A model generated the notes under the pieces. The model was not told where the DNA came from, did not search any database, and saw only the letters and a list, made by a program, of their open reading frames with translations. Of a stretch of DNA of 64,000 bases, positions 31,575-42,494 are shown piece after piece. Positions within the stretch are counted from its first letter, which is position 1, and every line of letters begins with the position of its first letter. Both the position numbers and the translations under genes were made by a program. This stretch comes from Pleurostoma richardsiae (Eukaryota; Ascomycota; Sordariomycetes; Calosphaeriales; Pleurostomataceae): NCBI GenBank assembly GCA_030052745.1, contig JANBVO010000018.1, positions 62,001 to 126,000 on the forward strand, in the 5' to 3' direction.

Positions 31575-33468
31575 GGCGGGCGAGCTTCAGCTGTGAGAAA
31601 GAAGCAATGCAGTATTAATTTGGCAGAAAGGGGGAATAATGGAACCGCCGCGGCGTGTAAGTGCTAGCTGGGGTCGCTCCTAACATTCCCTGGACATACG
31701 CTGCCACTCTGTGCAAACCTCACATGTTTCGCTTCAGAAGGCCTGGATAGAAAGTTGGATGAGAGGCGAGTGAGGGAATGAGTACGAACTACAGAGTAAC
31801 GGGGCAGAGCTCCAGCAGTTGTAAGAGGAGGAAGAGGTGGTGGAGGAAAGGGGTACATTGAATGCCCCCGCGTACGCGAGGCATGCCGTGTCACTCACCC
31901 CCGCACTCTACGGCATACGCAAATCCGGGGCAGGCGGCAAAGCCAAAATAGCGCCGAAGCGGAAGAAGCGGGCGCATCGGTTTGCTGTCCCTTGTACGGA
32001 TTACGGATTATGGGGTGCCTTTACCCTGTCTGTTACCTTCCCGGTTTGAAATGTGGCACAATGCTTTGTTGGTTCTGCGTGCCCGTGGGAGCCACCAGCC
32101 CATCAAGGTCAGGGACCTGAAGAACACGGAGTATCCATCAGGTCTAGCATGCAAAAAATACTGTATGTAGCTGATATGGCATTGATAGGGCCTCTCAACA
32201 AGGTACTCAGCGAGGCGGACACATAAAGAAGAGTGACAGAACGCCCACACGGAAACCAAGCAAGAAGCCCTCGCGACAAGTTGCCCGACACACCCGGAAA
32301 GCCTGGATTTGTGGGGGGGGCAAGGGGGGAGATAGAGGTGCGGGGATGAAGAAACATGGGCAGAGGAGCAATCCATTGTCTTTTGCCCGCTCCAATCAAG
32401 CCAGGACGAAGCCCCGTTCCGCCCTGCCCGTCCTTCCGGCAGCTTGCTGGATGATGGCATTGGCTGCAGATGTGCGAGTTGCCCATCGCTGATCGCAGGC
32501 CGTAGATTTGGTGTGCGAGGCCCGTGGGCCAGCTAAACTATCCGAGCCCTCCTGTTGGCTTTTTAGGGGCCTCAAGCACGGTGGTTCCAGGGGCGGCTTT
32601 ACCCTTTCGCGTATGCACATCTTCCCATTACTGAGGAGGTGGAAGCCAAAGATGACGGCTTCTTTCATCCTACTAGTTCGCGCTTTCATCAGGCAGTCTC
32701 AACTTCTTTACCACATTCATGGATAGGCTCTGCTCATCTCATAGCCTGCAAAGCACAGCTGACATGGCTACAAAAAAGCATCGACAGGAGCAAGACTAGC
32801 TCCCTCGGGATGAAGGCTGGGGAAAGATTACAATAGAGATTCTCAGTATGAGTCGTGTGTAAAAGGCGCAGGGAAGCCAAACCGCCAAATGATCCTTTCT
32901 TCTCGGTTTCATCACGCCTGAACGTCCTGGTAAAACCTCAAAAGATCCATCTGAAAACAGCAGGAACAAAAAGCACATAGTCCAGTTTCCCTGCCCCCTG
33001 AGAGTCGCCCATGTGCCTGCCTGTCCGTTTGCCTCATGCTTTCTTCCTTTCTTCCTCTGATCTCCTCAACGTTGCCGGCATCGCTCTCTTTTGACAAAGA
33101 AGATGTGTTGGTAGAGTCTCGGCGGCTTGTTTGCCGTTGGTGAGAGCTCGGTAGCCGGCCATTGTATCGCCGGCCATTGTATCGCCGGCCATCAATTGCT
33201 GACCGTAGCCAGCATTACATGGAGTCGACCACGCCGATTCTTATAAGACCAGCATGATCAAGAACCTCAGGTGGCCCCCTTCATGGGCAGTATCCCAGGG
33301 AGGTCTAGGTGTAGGGCAAGACCACATCGTGTTCTTGCCGTGATATATCGGTACATTTTAGTAGGAATTCGCAACACTTGGCCGCTGCCATCAACACATC
33401 TGCGGGTAAATGAAGCGGAAGAAGGCCCCTTCTTCCCGATGCTCATTACGCAGGGTTGAGGCTTTTGA
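31575..33468. other. 1.9-kb intergenic region
   Basis: Upstream of NNT and downstream of the SPG1/TEM1 gene. It holds two G-runs near 32312-32331 and a tandem 15-bp repeat at 33154-33193. The overlapping ORFs are not protein-like. Confidence 0.45.
33154..33193 (+). repeat. Tandem repeat of GCCGGCCATTGTATC
   Basis: Two exact 15-bp units followed by a partial third (GCCGGCCA). Located beyond the 3' end of the SPG1/TEM1 gene. Confidence 0.7.
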
Positions 33469-34494
33469 CTAGCATGACTGGTACAGGAGAAGTGGCTCGC
33501 CGACGTTCTCGATCTCCGGGATTGTACACTTGAGGTCGAAGGCTTTCGATAGAACAATCTTGAAGATCTACCACATGACATTGTTAGTCGACGAGGCCAG
33601 TGACGTTGTACAAGAACGAATTCTAAACCCACCTTCTGGACGTTAATACTGTGGCTCGTACTGCTAAATATAAGCGCGGCACGCATCGCCTTCGCAAAAC
33701 GACGGGCCTACAGAGCAGTTTAGCAATCCGGTCAAGATAAATGTGTGCAGGTGCGATCTCACCTGATTCGAAATCTCCTCCTGGTCTTCTCGGGGGAAGT
33801 TCACAAAGTGGTCATACTTCGTCCCAACCAATATTGGGATCGCCGTCTTGTTGAAGCCACGACCCTGGCGGTACCACTCCTTGATGCTATTGAGCGTGCT
33901 CTTCCGCGTGAGATCGAACATGAACAGGATGGCGACAGCGTCGTTGCAGACTAACGGCAGCATGTTGACGAACTCCCGCTGGCCGCCAAGATCCCAGATG
34001 CTGAAAGTGATCTCTGTGTTACGAATGCTGATGGTCTTCTCCATGAAGTTGACCCCCAGCGTCTGGATATAGTCCTCATCCCAGCTACCCTCCACGTATT
34101 TGACCATCAGGGAGGTCTTGCCGATTTGCGCGTCTCCCACCATGCCCACCTTGATCACCACGTGGTTCCGCTCGTCTTTCTTCTCCGCTGCGCCCGCGCT
34201 CATGCGCGAGGCGTGGTCGGGGTAGCCCTGGCCTGACAGGCTTGATGCGGGTCGGGAGATGGAGGGCGCAGGCTGCTGGGAGATCGGAGGGGTAGGGTAT
34301 CGGGCGGTCGCGTCCATATCATCTGGCCGGGGTGAATTTGATAAGCCCTGGTCTAGAGACTGTGACTGGTGATGTCTTCTTTCTGTTCTGCCATCGCTGC
34401 TGAAGCCATTGCTAGCCACGTTTGGAGAACCCTCAATGCCGCCGAGAGTGTCATCGTGGGAATAAGCATCTTGTGGGACGTGGTCGTGCTCCAT
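33469..34494 (-). CDS. SPG1: Septation GTPase SPG1/TEM1
   Basis: Ras-superfamily switch at the spindle pole body that triggers the septation initiation/mitotic exit network. Exons: 33763-34494, 33633-33707 and 33469-33567; introns of 55 and 65 nt. The product has 301 residues. A disordered Ser/Pro-rich extension of about 112 residues precedes the GTPase domain, which reads KVGMVGDAQIGKTSLMVKY (P-loop), TLGVNFMEKTI (switch I), IWDLGGQREF (G3, Gly-Gly-Gln as in TEM1/SPG1), LVGTKYD (NKxD variant) and SSTSHSINVQKIFK (G5 region). Splicing joins EISNQ-ARRFAKAMRAALIF. There is no C-terminal prenylation Cys box; the protein ends LLLYQSC. The TKYD in place of NKxD is typical of this subfamily. Confidence 0.94.
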
Positions 34495-36211
34495 TGTGTC
34501 GACTGCGTCGTGGAATTGGGCAGGAGAGCCCGCGGATAGAGTTGAGGAATCTGTTGTGCGATTGTTAGACCTTGATACCGACTGTCATTTATGAGCAGAC
34601 GGAAGCTCAATGGAGGGCGGCACAAGCGCGAGAGTCGCCGGCAGGACTATCAGGGAGCTGAGCTTGAGCCGCCGGCATGGCTAAGACAAAAAAGCCCAGC
34701 AAAGAACCTGCAGGTGGGACTCCCACCAAGAAGCAACTCCCAACAAGGCTCTCGAAACGGAGTAACAGGTGGCAGTCTTCTATAGGTAGTTACTAACCCA
34801 GATTGACGATAGGGATTGAAAACCCGGATTTCGTGAGATATATCGGGGTTCGGAGGCGCTGGAAACGACGTCCAGGGAGGGAGAAGCGAGGGGCCGCACT
34901 AGACTCGACCGAGTGCCGGATGCATAGAACGATGTGGGAAGCTTAACCACAGAGGCGATAGAGGTTGAAGTGCGCGAATGGCTTCCCTCGTCGACTGCTT
35001 CAGAGGGAGAGACTGACGACAGCAATCATCGGAATGGAGAGGGCGTCGTTCGATAGGCACTAGCAAGCACGCCGAGGTCAGGCTAAGGCTCGGAAGAGGA
35101 GCGATGATGACGCTGGGTGGGCGACGATACCGGACTCTCACCACGGGGTAAAGTCACTCACCTCTCGGTCGACTGTCGGTGGGATGAAGGTGTGAGGTGG
35201 TCGCAAGGAATGGGACAGGGATGGAGGGGACCGCCACTTCGCGAAAGAAGCAGAGCGCAGCGGACAGGAGTGGGAGAATGGCGGAATCGAGGTTTCACGT
35301 AACGATACAGCCGTCGATGGTCTGTTAGTGCATTACCGAAAAGCTCCGAGAGGAGCTGACGGGAAACAGGTTATAGAGGAGTCGTCTGAGGAGGTAGCGG
35401 CTTAACAGCGGTGTGTCCGTAATGAGGTTTTGGCGCTGACAGCTCGAGTCCAATCAAAGGCCAGAGATGCCAGTCGCCGTCCACTGAGGGGGGAGTTATT
35501 CGATTAGCGTGACGACCTGCAGGACTGAGGGAGACGCGACGCGACTTGAGTTTAATGGGAGAAATGCGAGTAAGGTGCGATGAAATACCGCACAGCCAAG
35601 AGGCAAAATACGCAAGTTGGACAGGGGAGGGAAAAGAGAGAAGCTGCAAAACGAGGGCATCACGAGGAACAGCCGCATCTTGACCCAAAACGAGGGAATT
35701 GGAGGGATATATCCAGTTAATGTTGTGCTGTTTAATGCGTTGAGCGACTATTTACAGGGAGGTCAACAGGCAACATGCCAATGCCAACCTATCGCAGCGC
35801 CGCCTTTCCCTGTAGCCGGTCAATATCGAGCATTATTATCAAATTTACAACAGCGGCCATCCAGGCAAAAAGACAGGCACAGGTGCCAGCACTACCATCT
35901 GTCAAGGTTGTGTTGTCAAGCAGGCCTCACTGGAACGCGGGGCAGTGAGTTCTGATTGGCTGCCATTGTTTTCTGCACTTCCGAGGTGTGGTGGGGTAAA
36001 ACTCAGCTTATCTAAGCTCAGAGACGGTCATCACATTCCTGAGCACGTGATCTATACCGGCCGAGTTCGCTTAGCCTGAGTGCGCCAATGGTCCGTGCAC
36101 GGAAAGCTTCCCGTTGATATCCCACTCGCCATAAAATCGGACTGATCGTGCGTTGCTGTCGTCCAACAACCGCCAGCACGCCGCAGCAGTACTCGCAACC
36201 CTTCACCCACA
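34495..36211. other. 1.7-kb divergent promoter region SPG1/GCVH
   Basis: Divergent upstream regions of SPG1 (minus) and the H protein (plus). It contains a CTGATTGGC box at 35953-35960. No gene seen; short ORFs are of random composition. Confidence 0.45.
35955..35959 (-). promoter_or_regulatory. CCAAT box upstream of GCVH
   Basis: TTCTGATTGGCTGCC on the plus strand, CCAATCAGAA on the minus, 253 nt before the H-protein start. Nearly identical to the boxes at SDH3 and NDUFA12. Confidence 0.5.
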
Positions 36212-36824
36212 ATGGCCTCAATTGCCCGGTGCATGCGGGCAGCTCGGCCCTCCGCCTTCTCCGCAGTCCGCCAGGTCTCTGCACCCTGGGTAATCTGCCG
36301 GGCACACGGCATCCGCGCCTTCTCCGTCACCGCAATCAGTGGGTTTTCACGTTCCGCCCCCGGTTCCAGCCGAGGTCCCCTTCCCAGATATCATCCTGCT
36401 GACCTCTGCGACCCAACCAGACCCGGTGCGGAAATACACCAAGGACCACGAGTGGATCGACCTCTCCGCTGACCAGAAGACGGGCGTGATCGGTATATCG
36501 GAGTACGCCGCCGAGGCGCTCGGCGACGTCGTCTACGTCGAGCTACCCGAGGAGGGCAAGGAGGTCAAGGCGGGCGACGCCATCGGCGCCGTCGAGTCGG
36601 TCAAGAGCGCCGCCGACATCAACGCCCCCGTCAGCTGCCGCATCACCCACGTCAACACCGAGCTGGAGGAGAAGCCCGGAACCATCAACAAGGTGCCCGA
36701 GGACGACAGCGCCGGCGGTGGCTGGATCGCCAAGGTCACCGTCGACGAGGAGGGCGTCAAGGACCTCGAGGCCCTGATGGACTCCGAGGAGTACAAGACG
36801 TTCACGGCCTCGGAGGAGCACTGA
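36212..36824 (+). CDS. GCV3: Glycine cleavage system H protein, mitochondrial
   Basis: Lipoyl carrier of the mitochondrial glycine decarboxylase complex; shuttles the aminomethyl group between P, T and L proteins. Exons: 36212-36338 and 36421-36824; intron 36339-36420 (82 nt, GTGGGT donor, GCTGAC branch, ACCAG). The product has 176 residues. The presequence MASIARCMRAARPSAFSAV is rich in Arg and Ser and ends near AFSVTAIN. The mature domain opens PVRKYTKDHEWIDLS; the lipoyl Lys is in IGAVESVKSAADINAP. EEYKTFTASEEH closes the protein at the usual length. The intron's own frame is also open, which makes a false start at 36339 look plausible, but that start would lose the presequence. It converges with HEM3. 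Confidence 0.95.
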
Positions 36825-37066
36825 GATGCCCCAAGGGTCTGAGGCGTGTGGGGTGAGCAAGTACAGGAGTAGAATCGGTTCATAAAACAATGCACAGTTC
36901 AACCTGGGAAGTCTAGGGGGCAGTACGATGTTGATATTAGCGTCTTGTATCATACGGCCAGGAAGAGAGGGGATCTCTGATTCATCGTACAGGGTAGCGG
37001 CCTGCTACATGCGGAAATAAAGCAAGAAGACTTCATAAGCCATGTTTATATCTAGTTGATACATTC

Positions 37067-38125
37067 TCAGATCACGACCGAGGGCTTCGTTGTCGAGACC
37101 GACTTGGCCTGGTTGATGACCTCCAATATCTTGCTTGCCCCCTTCTCCACCAGGGTCTGGGCGACCTCCTTCCCGAAGACCTCGGCCGCCTCGAAGCTGG
37201 ACACCTCCTTCCGCATGTCCGCCTCGACGCCATTCTTGCCGTCCAGGCTGACCACCGTAGCCTGCAGCCTCAGCACCATGCCGACGCCGTCCTCACCGGG
37301 GACGAAGCTCGTCTCCACGCCGATGGGCACGCTGCAGCCGCCCTCGAGCGTGCGCATGACGCTCCGCTCCGCCGCGCACCGGATCATCGACTCCGTGTCC
37401 TGCAGGCCCTTGAGCACGCCCAGCACCGTCTCGTCGCCCTCGCGCGCCTCGATGCCCAGCGCGCCCTGCCCCACCGCGTAGAGTATCCCGCCGCCCTCCT
37501 CCGACGAGTCCAGGTACTGCGCGATCCGTGCCCCGAGGTCCATGCGCAGCAGGCCCGCCGCCGCCAGGATGATGCAGTCGTAGCCCTGCGCCTCGTCGTC
37601 CACCTTGCGCAGCCGCGTGTCGATGTTGCCCCGCACGTCCCGGAACGCCAGCCCCGGGTACCGCCGCCGCAGCTGCGCGGCGCGGCGCACGCTGCTCGTG
37701 CCGACGACGGCGCCCGCCGGCAGGTCCGCCAGCGTCTTGTACTTGCCGCCGTGGGCGGCGCGGAACACGACGACGTCGCGCGGGTCCTCGCGCTCGGTGA
37801 CGCAGCCGAGGACGCAGCCTGCGGGGAGGGTCGTGGGCATGTCCTTGACGCAGTGCACGATCATGTCGATCTCGCGGGCGGCCAGCTTCGCCTCGAGCTC
37901 GTTGGTCCACAGGCCCTTGCCCATGCTAGGCAGCGGCGACACCTTGTCCTTGTCTCCCGCGGTCGCGATGGCGTGAACCTCGAATTTGATGTGCGGGTGC
38001 ACCTTCTGCAGCGACGCGATCACCATCTCCACCTGCTTGAGCGCCAGCGCTGAGCGTCGGGTGCCGACGTTGATGGTGTAGCCCGCGGGTACGGGCGGCG
38101 CGGACCCAACGTTTACGGAGGCCAT
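37067..38125 (-). CDS. HEM3: Porphobilinogen deaminase (hydroxymethylbilane synthase)
   Basis: Cytosolic heme-pathway enzyme that joins four porphobilinogens into hydroxymethylbilane. Single exon, 352 residues. Conserved text in order: NVGTRRSALALKQ, ATAGDKDKV, GLWTNELEAKL, DMIVHCVKDMPTTLP (catalytic Asp region), ITER-type VTEREDPRDVVVF, GTSSVRRAAQL, RDVRGNIDTRL, AAAGLLRMDL, QGALGIEAREGD and LEGGCSVPIG, whose Cys carries the dipyrromethane cofactor. The ATG at 38125 is the first in the open frame; the upstream extension starts only at a non-ATG codon. The coding sequence is very GC-rich, as for the H protein next door. Confidence 0.95.
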   Translation of the reverse strand: MASVNVGSAPPVPAGYTINVGTRRSALALKQVEMVIASLQKVHPHIKFEVHAIATAGDKDKVSPLPSMGKGLWTNELEAKLAAREIDMIVHCVKDMPTTLPAGCVLGCVTEREDPRDVVVFRAAHGGKYKTLADLPAGAVVGTSSVRRAAQLRRRYPGLAFRDVRGNIDTRLRKVDDEAQGYDCIILAAAGLLRMDLGARIAQYLDSSEEGGGILYAVGQGALGIEAREGDETVLGVLKGLQDTESMIRCAAERSVMRTLEGGCSVPIGVETSFVPGEDGVGMVLRLQATVVSLDGKNGVEADMRKEVSSFEAAEVFGKEVAQTLVEKGASKILEVINQAKSVSTTKPSVVI

Positions 38126-39007
38126 TGTAGAGCTGTAAAGGCCTGCAAGGACGCTATTCTGCTGTCTTTCGAGGGTCTCTGGTAGAACTGGCTTCGAATG
38201 AGATCTCAGAACCAGCTTACCTCGTTCCGGGTGTCGCAATGGTATGGCAGGTTGTGTACGGAGAAGTGCGGGCCGCGGTCGGGATCTCAGTCGGACGGTG
38301 ACGATGGTGGGGCATTGGTAAGTGGATTGAATTTTCGGCCGTGCCGATTAGGTACTTTCTTTCGGTTCTGCCGTCAAACATGACTTCAACACGACCGCCA
38401 TTAACACAACCCCCGGTCCGGGATACCTTGCTCTTAATATCCACCGTCTCCATCGTTCCGTCTTTCTAGTCTCCAAGATACCGGTGTAAGATCCCTAGTT
38501 TCGTGTTGTTGAGATCACCAATACTCTGACTCGCCTTGCGGGCGACGTTGGCGGAAGCCATAGTTGTCGTTGAGCTGTACGAGTTACTCGGTGCCAGATA
38601 TATCTCGAGCAAGTGCTCCCAAGGTGAACGCAGTCAAATCTGATATGATCTGGAGATATCTTGTGGAACAGTGACTCGAAAACATTTGGCGGGACGCCTT
38701 CTAGCATAGGGACTCGATAAGGATGTTGACAATGTCTATCACAGGCGTGTCAAGGATAGAATGGAAGCCAACAGTTCCTCTGCGAGTATGGTCATCTGGA
38801 AAACATATTGGGAGATGGTGCTAAGCAGCACCACGACCAGATAGCCGGATTGGTACGATACTGGTAACACATGCTGTCTAGGACTGTCTAGGATGCGTGA
38901 TGTGCATCGTTTGCTTGGGGTGAAAACAGCTGCTCCCTCCTCATACACAGCGAGTCTTCCCGCGCCGAGCCCTGCCCGTCGCCATCTTGGCTTTCCAAGA
39001 CATCTTA
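38126..39007. other. HEM3 upstream region
   Basis: Promoter of HEM3 and 3' flank of the PLAC8-type gene. No CCAAT box as clear as at the mitochondrial genes, and no gene seen. Confidence 0.4.
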
Positions 39008-41166
39008 TCATGCTCTTTCTGGAACTGGTTCTGCCCATCCTCCGGGAAGTGCAATGTTATACAAGGTATCCGTGCTGGCAGTTCCGCTCAGCCACTCGTC
39101 CGCCAGAGCAGTGCGCCGCTCACCGCTCATCATGTCCGTCAGATTCGACTTCCGCCTCCGCCGGTCGACCAGTACCGCACCATCCATCTGGCCGGAAGGG
39201 CCTGCCGTTTCAGCTTCAGGAGATAGAGATATGCGTCGCGGTGACCCTTCTGGCACGGTTGCTCCAGACAAGGTTTCCGGCAAGGAAGACCTATGGGGGA
39301 ACAATTTGTCCAGGGAGGTTCCATCGCCATTTGCATTTTCCGCGAAGCGCAAGGCGACTGTGTGTGGCGCAGTTGAAGCCTTTGGCAGCGATTCTGGGTA
39401 GAAGGAGTTGTCAGCGGTGAGAGCCTCGAAGCTCCAAAGCTGTATCACCCTACCTGGTAACGAAGTCGGATCGGACAGGCTCCTTTGCCGGTTCTCCGGG
39501 CCGGGATGAGGAGAACCGGATTGGGAGGACGACGGCGGTGGTGATGCACGCGTATTCACGTCCGTGATGATGGGTTCGCCTTGGCCCTGTCCCGCCATCA
39601 CGAAGCCAGGAGACCGCAGCTTCCCTGTATCATCTGCAGAGTCCTGTGCCCCTGACCTCAGAGCTTCCGGCGATCCCCACTCCGCACCTAGAGGAATCAC
39701 ATCTGGTGAGGGCACCGGAGTCGGGCTGAGGACATTCACGCGGGTGTCCTGAGACGAGGCGGGATCCGGAGGGAGTTCCTTGATCCAGTCGTCGACCATC
39801 AGATGCGGCGTCGTACCGTAAAGAGAAGGCGTATGCATTGCCGGCGAGTCCTGACTCGGTGACGATGTAGATTTTACCTCGGTCCGGGCATCCACGTTCC
39901 TTTCATGCGGTAGCGAAGCGGGCATAACAGCAACTTGAGGATCGGCATGGATATCCTGAACGAGAGGGAAACTTCTCCCGGTACTGGGCGAGTTGTACTC
40001 ATCATCTTGCCATCTGACCGCTGCGTGAAGACGATGAGCATGTGGCGAGGCTCCTCGAACTGAAGACACGGGCGAGACCGTCTCCACGTGTTGAAACATG
40101 GCTGGAGCCTTGATACCTGCCCTAGAATTGCCCTCGGCGCTGGCAGCGCTCGCAGCATGGGTGTAGATTGAGGGGACGGGAGTTGGCAGTCTAGAGACAT
40201 CCTGATTGGCAGTCGTTACTGCATCCATGGATTGGAATGGGATCAACTCGGGGGTCGCGCCCAGTATTGTCTGAGGAGACTTGGTTCGAGGTTCCGACCT
40301 CTCTTCCAGCGTGGACAGCGTGCTGAATGGAAGATTGAAAGGGCATTCATACAAGGAGTGCAAATATGCTCTCTCCTGAGGCTTCTTCGCTTTGACGACT
40401 GGAATTTTTAGTCGGGGCGACTCGATTGCCCTTGGGCTCATCATTTGCATCGGTTCAATGGGCCCGGCCTGTTCGGTTACGGCTTGGCCAGTGCCAGTCG
40501 AGATTCGAAGTCCGAGTTCCAGGTCGTTTCGCAATACGGTAGCCGCAGGACAGATAAAGGCATATAGCCACTCCCACTTTGAGGGCGACACATTGAACAG
40601 CCCTCGAATTCCATCGCTTGTTTTCTTTGCGAGGAAGCCGGCACCAAAGTCTGTGATGTCAGCGGCGGATGACCTGGCTCTGGACGCTTCGAGAGATACC
40701 GGAACTTACAAGGAGGCAAGCATGCGTACATGGCCGCGAAACCACAACATGGCCAATTGCACGAATGGTACTCCTCCGGATTATCGAGTTCCGCGGCCCT
40801 CTTCAATTGCCTCAGTTGCCAGGCCGTATTGCCGTATATGACGCAAGGGCAGCATATTGCTTTCTAGACAATCTTCTGGCCGGCTGCCCTGATGGCTTCT
40901 GTCCGTGAAAACTGCCATTCTGACAGGTCTCTTGTTGGGTCGCGAGGGATGATGCGATCGTCGGTTGAAATGTAGTTGTGGATCGGGACATGACTGCTCG
41001 TGGGAACAGCCGCGTGGGCAGCACTGTGAGTTTTCACTCCGCCTGCTGTGGACTCGTTGGCATGACTGATCTCGCCGGGTTGGTCTGCCCTGGCCTTTCC
41101 CTTTTCAACTTGTGGATGCAGCTTGACCAAGTGTTCCGCGTCCCCATCACTGGGCTCATCTGCCAT
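39008..41166 (-). CDS. PLAC8-type Cys-rich protein, interrupted by an in-frame TAG
   Basis: Exons: 40710-41166, 39454-40650 and 39008-39393; introns 40651-40709 (GTAAGT) and 39394-39453 (60 nt, in frame, GCTGAC branch). The frame runs from ATG 41166 and would give 679 residues, but codon 101 (40864-40866) is TAG. Just after it comes a PLAC8-type signature, CCPCVIYGNTAWQLRQ, then NWPCCGFAAMYACLPP and FNVSPSKWEWLYAFIC, so the stop splits one domain-bearing gene: before it lies EAIRAAGQKIV, after it KAICCPC. No intron with usable phase removes the stop. The remaining 480 residues are Ser/Pro-rich and disordered. PLAC8 proteins are small Cys-rich membrane-associated proteins of varied role. Either a nonsense allele, a base-call error or programmed readthrough. 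Confidence 0.65.
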
Positions 41167-41831
41167 TGGCTTTCGTTATCCGCCTCACGGGCGCCCTTTC
41201 GTTAGCTTCGAAGTGTGATCAGAACGTAGGCGGTCTCATAGTGGCTGTGAGGTGACCAGTCGCCAAGAAATCAGCTATCAAGACCCCTTTGGTGAAGGAT
41301 GAGATGGCTGCCACGGCAGCTAGCCACAAGCGGCAGTGTTATGCAAGTAAAAAGAGGTAGCCTTCGCTGGCAGATGGGCAGGGTAAAAACAAAACAGGAT
41401 GAACCCGTCTTATGCAATGCTACCTTCTAGAACGTGTCTATAGAGAGATAGCAGAAACAATAGCATTGTTAGGGGGACATCGTAACAAGGACAGAGAGTT
41501 TATCTCAAGGGAGAAACGTTGGGATGTCTAGAATGCAAAAATTCTTCCTTGTTGACCTCATAGGCGAAAACAAACTCACAAGGCAGGGGCTGGGGAACGC
41601 CTTCCCTGAACAGCCACCCAAGGCACCTGCTGGGTGCATATTTGAAGCTCCTCGCTCAGGCGAGACTCGAAACTGGAGCATCTTGAAGGGCAATCAATCA
41701 CTTGGCTAATATAATGCACGATCTCACTGGGTATGGGCAGTGGGAATATTGATTCGTCATCCGTATGCTTCAATCTTTTCCTTTTACCCCTTAACACCAG
41801 CGTACACTAGGTATGTATCAGAGGACAGCCA
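41167..41831. other. Upstream region of the PLAC8-type gene
   Basis: Intergenic between two minus-strand genes. Nothing else seen. Confidence 0.4.
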
Positions 41832-42494
41832 TTAGGTCAGAGGACTGACTCTCTTCGACGGCGGCTTATTAGTCAACCTATCTTCCTCCTGGTCACGGTA
41901 TTAGCCAGCCCTCCCCGAGCTATGGGTGACACTGACGAGACACTCACCTTGGCGAAGTTCTCTGCCTTGTTTGGCGCATCATCGGGGACATCTGATTTAG
42001 CGACATGGGTCTTGTCCTCGGTCTTGGCAGCCTTCTCCGAGCTCACTTTCCCGCTCCAGGCGCTCGGTTCGTTCTCGCGGTTTTGGAATGGCGCGCCGTG
42101 AATGATCTTTTGACCGGCATGCGAGTCTTTCGGCACGTCCTTCTGGCTCTTCTGACCGGCGGACACGAAGTAGAGTCCGCCCACCGCCACCGCCGCGAAA
42201 ACTGCAATCCTGCCCAAAACGTTAGCCAAGACTCTATTGTTAACTGAAGAATCCTCATGCAAAGTCGATTTGTCATTGTTTGTAGAGAACTCGAAGTGCC
42301 ACCGTAAAGGGCGCCGGGTATCTCAACATTACTCACAATGGCAGGTTAGTCACGGCCTTTTTGTCTGACGGCTTTTGTGACCTGACATCGGAATATCCGC
42401 GCCGTGGGACTCTGACTGTTGTCTGGAGTCGCAGTGGCTGCCGGGCAACAGCTCGCTGGCTGAGGCTCAGAAAAGTCGCTCTGAAGGCAGTCAT
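41832..42494 (-). CDS. Small predicted mitochondrial single-pass membrane protein
   Basis: Exons: 42337-42494, 41948-42209 and 41832-41888; introns 42210-42336 (127 nt) and 41889-41947 (59 nt). All have GT-AG ends and agreeing phases; the first 3' site is preceded by GGCTAACG. The product has 158 residues. Residues 1-40 are rich in Arg, Ser and Gln without acids (MTAFRATFLSLSQRAVARQP), a typical presequence. One hydrophobic helix follows at about 52-70 (LPLIAVFAAVAVGGLYFV). The remainder is polar and charged (GQKSQKDVPKDSHAGQK, ending EEDRLTNKPPSKRVSPLT) and would face the intermembrane space or matrix. I do not recognise the family. It lies divergent from CAND1, 1.2 kb apart. Confidence 0.75.

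Noticed and set aside
36339-36824. An alternative start for the H protein inside its intron
   Set aside because: The frame from 36339 is open, but using it would remove the mitochondrial presequence; the exon 1 start with a GCTGAC branch site and ACCAG acceptor is better.
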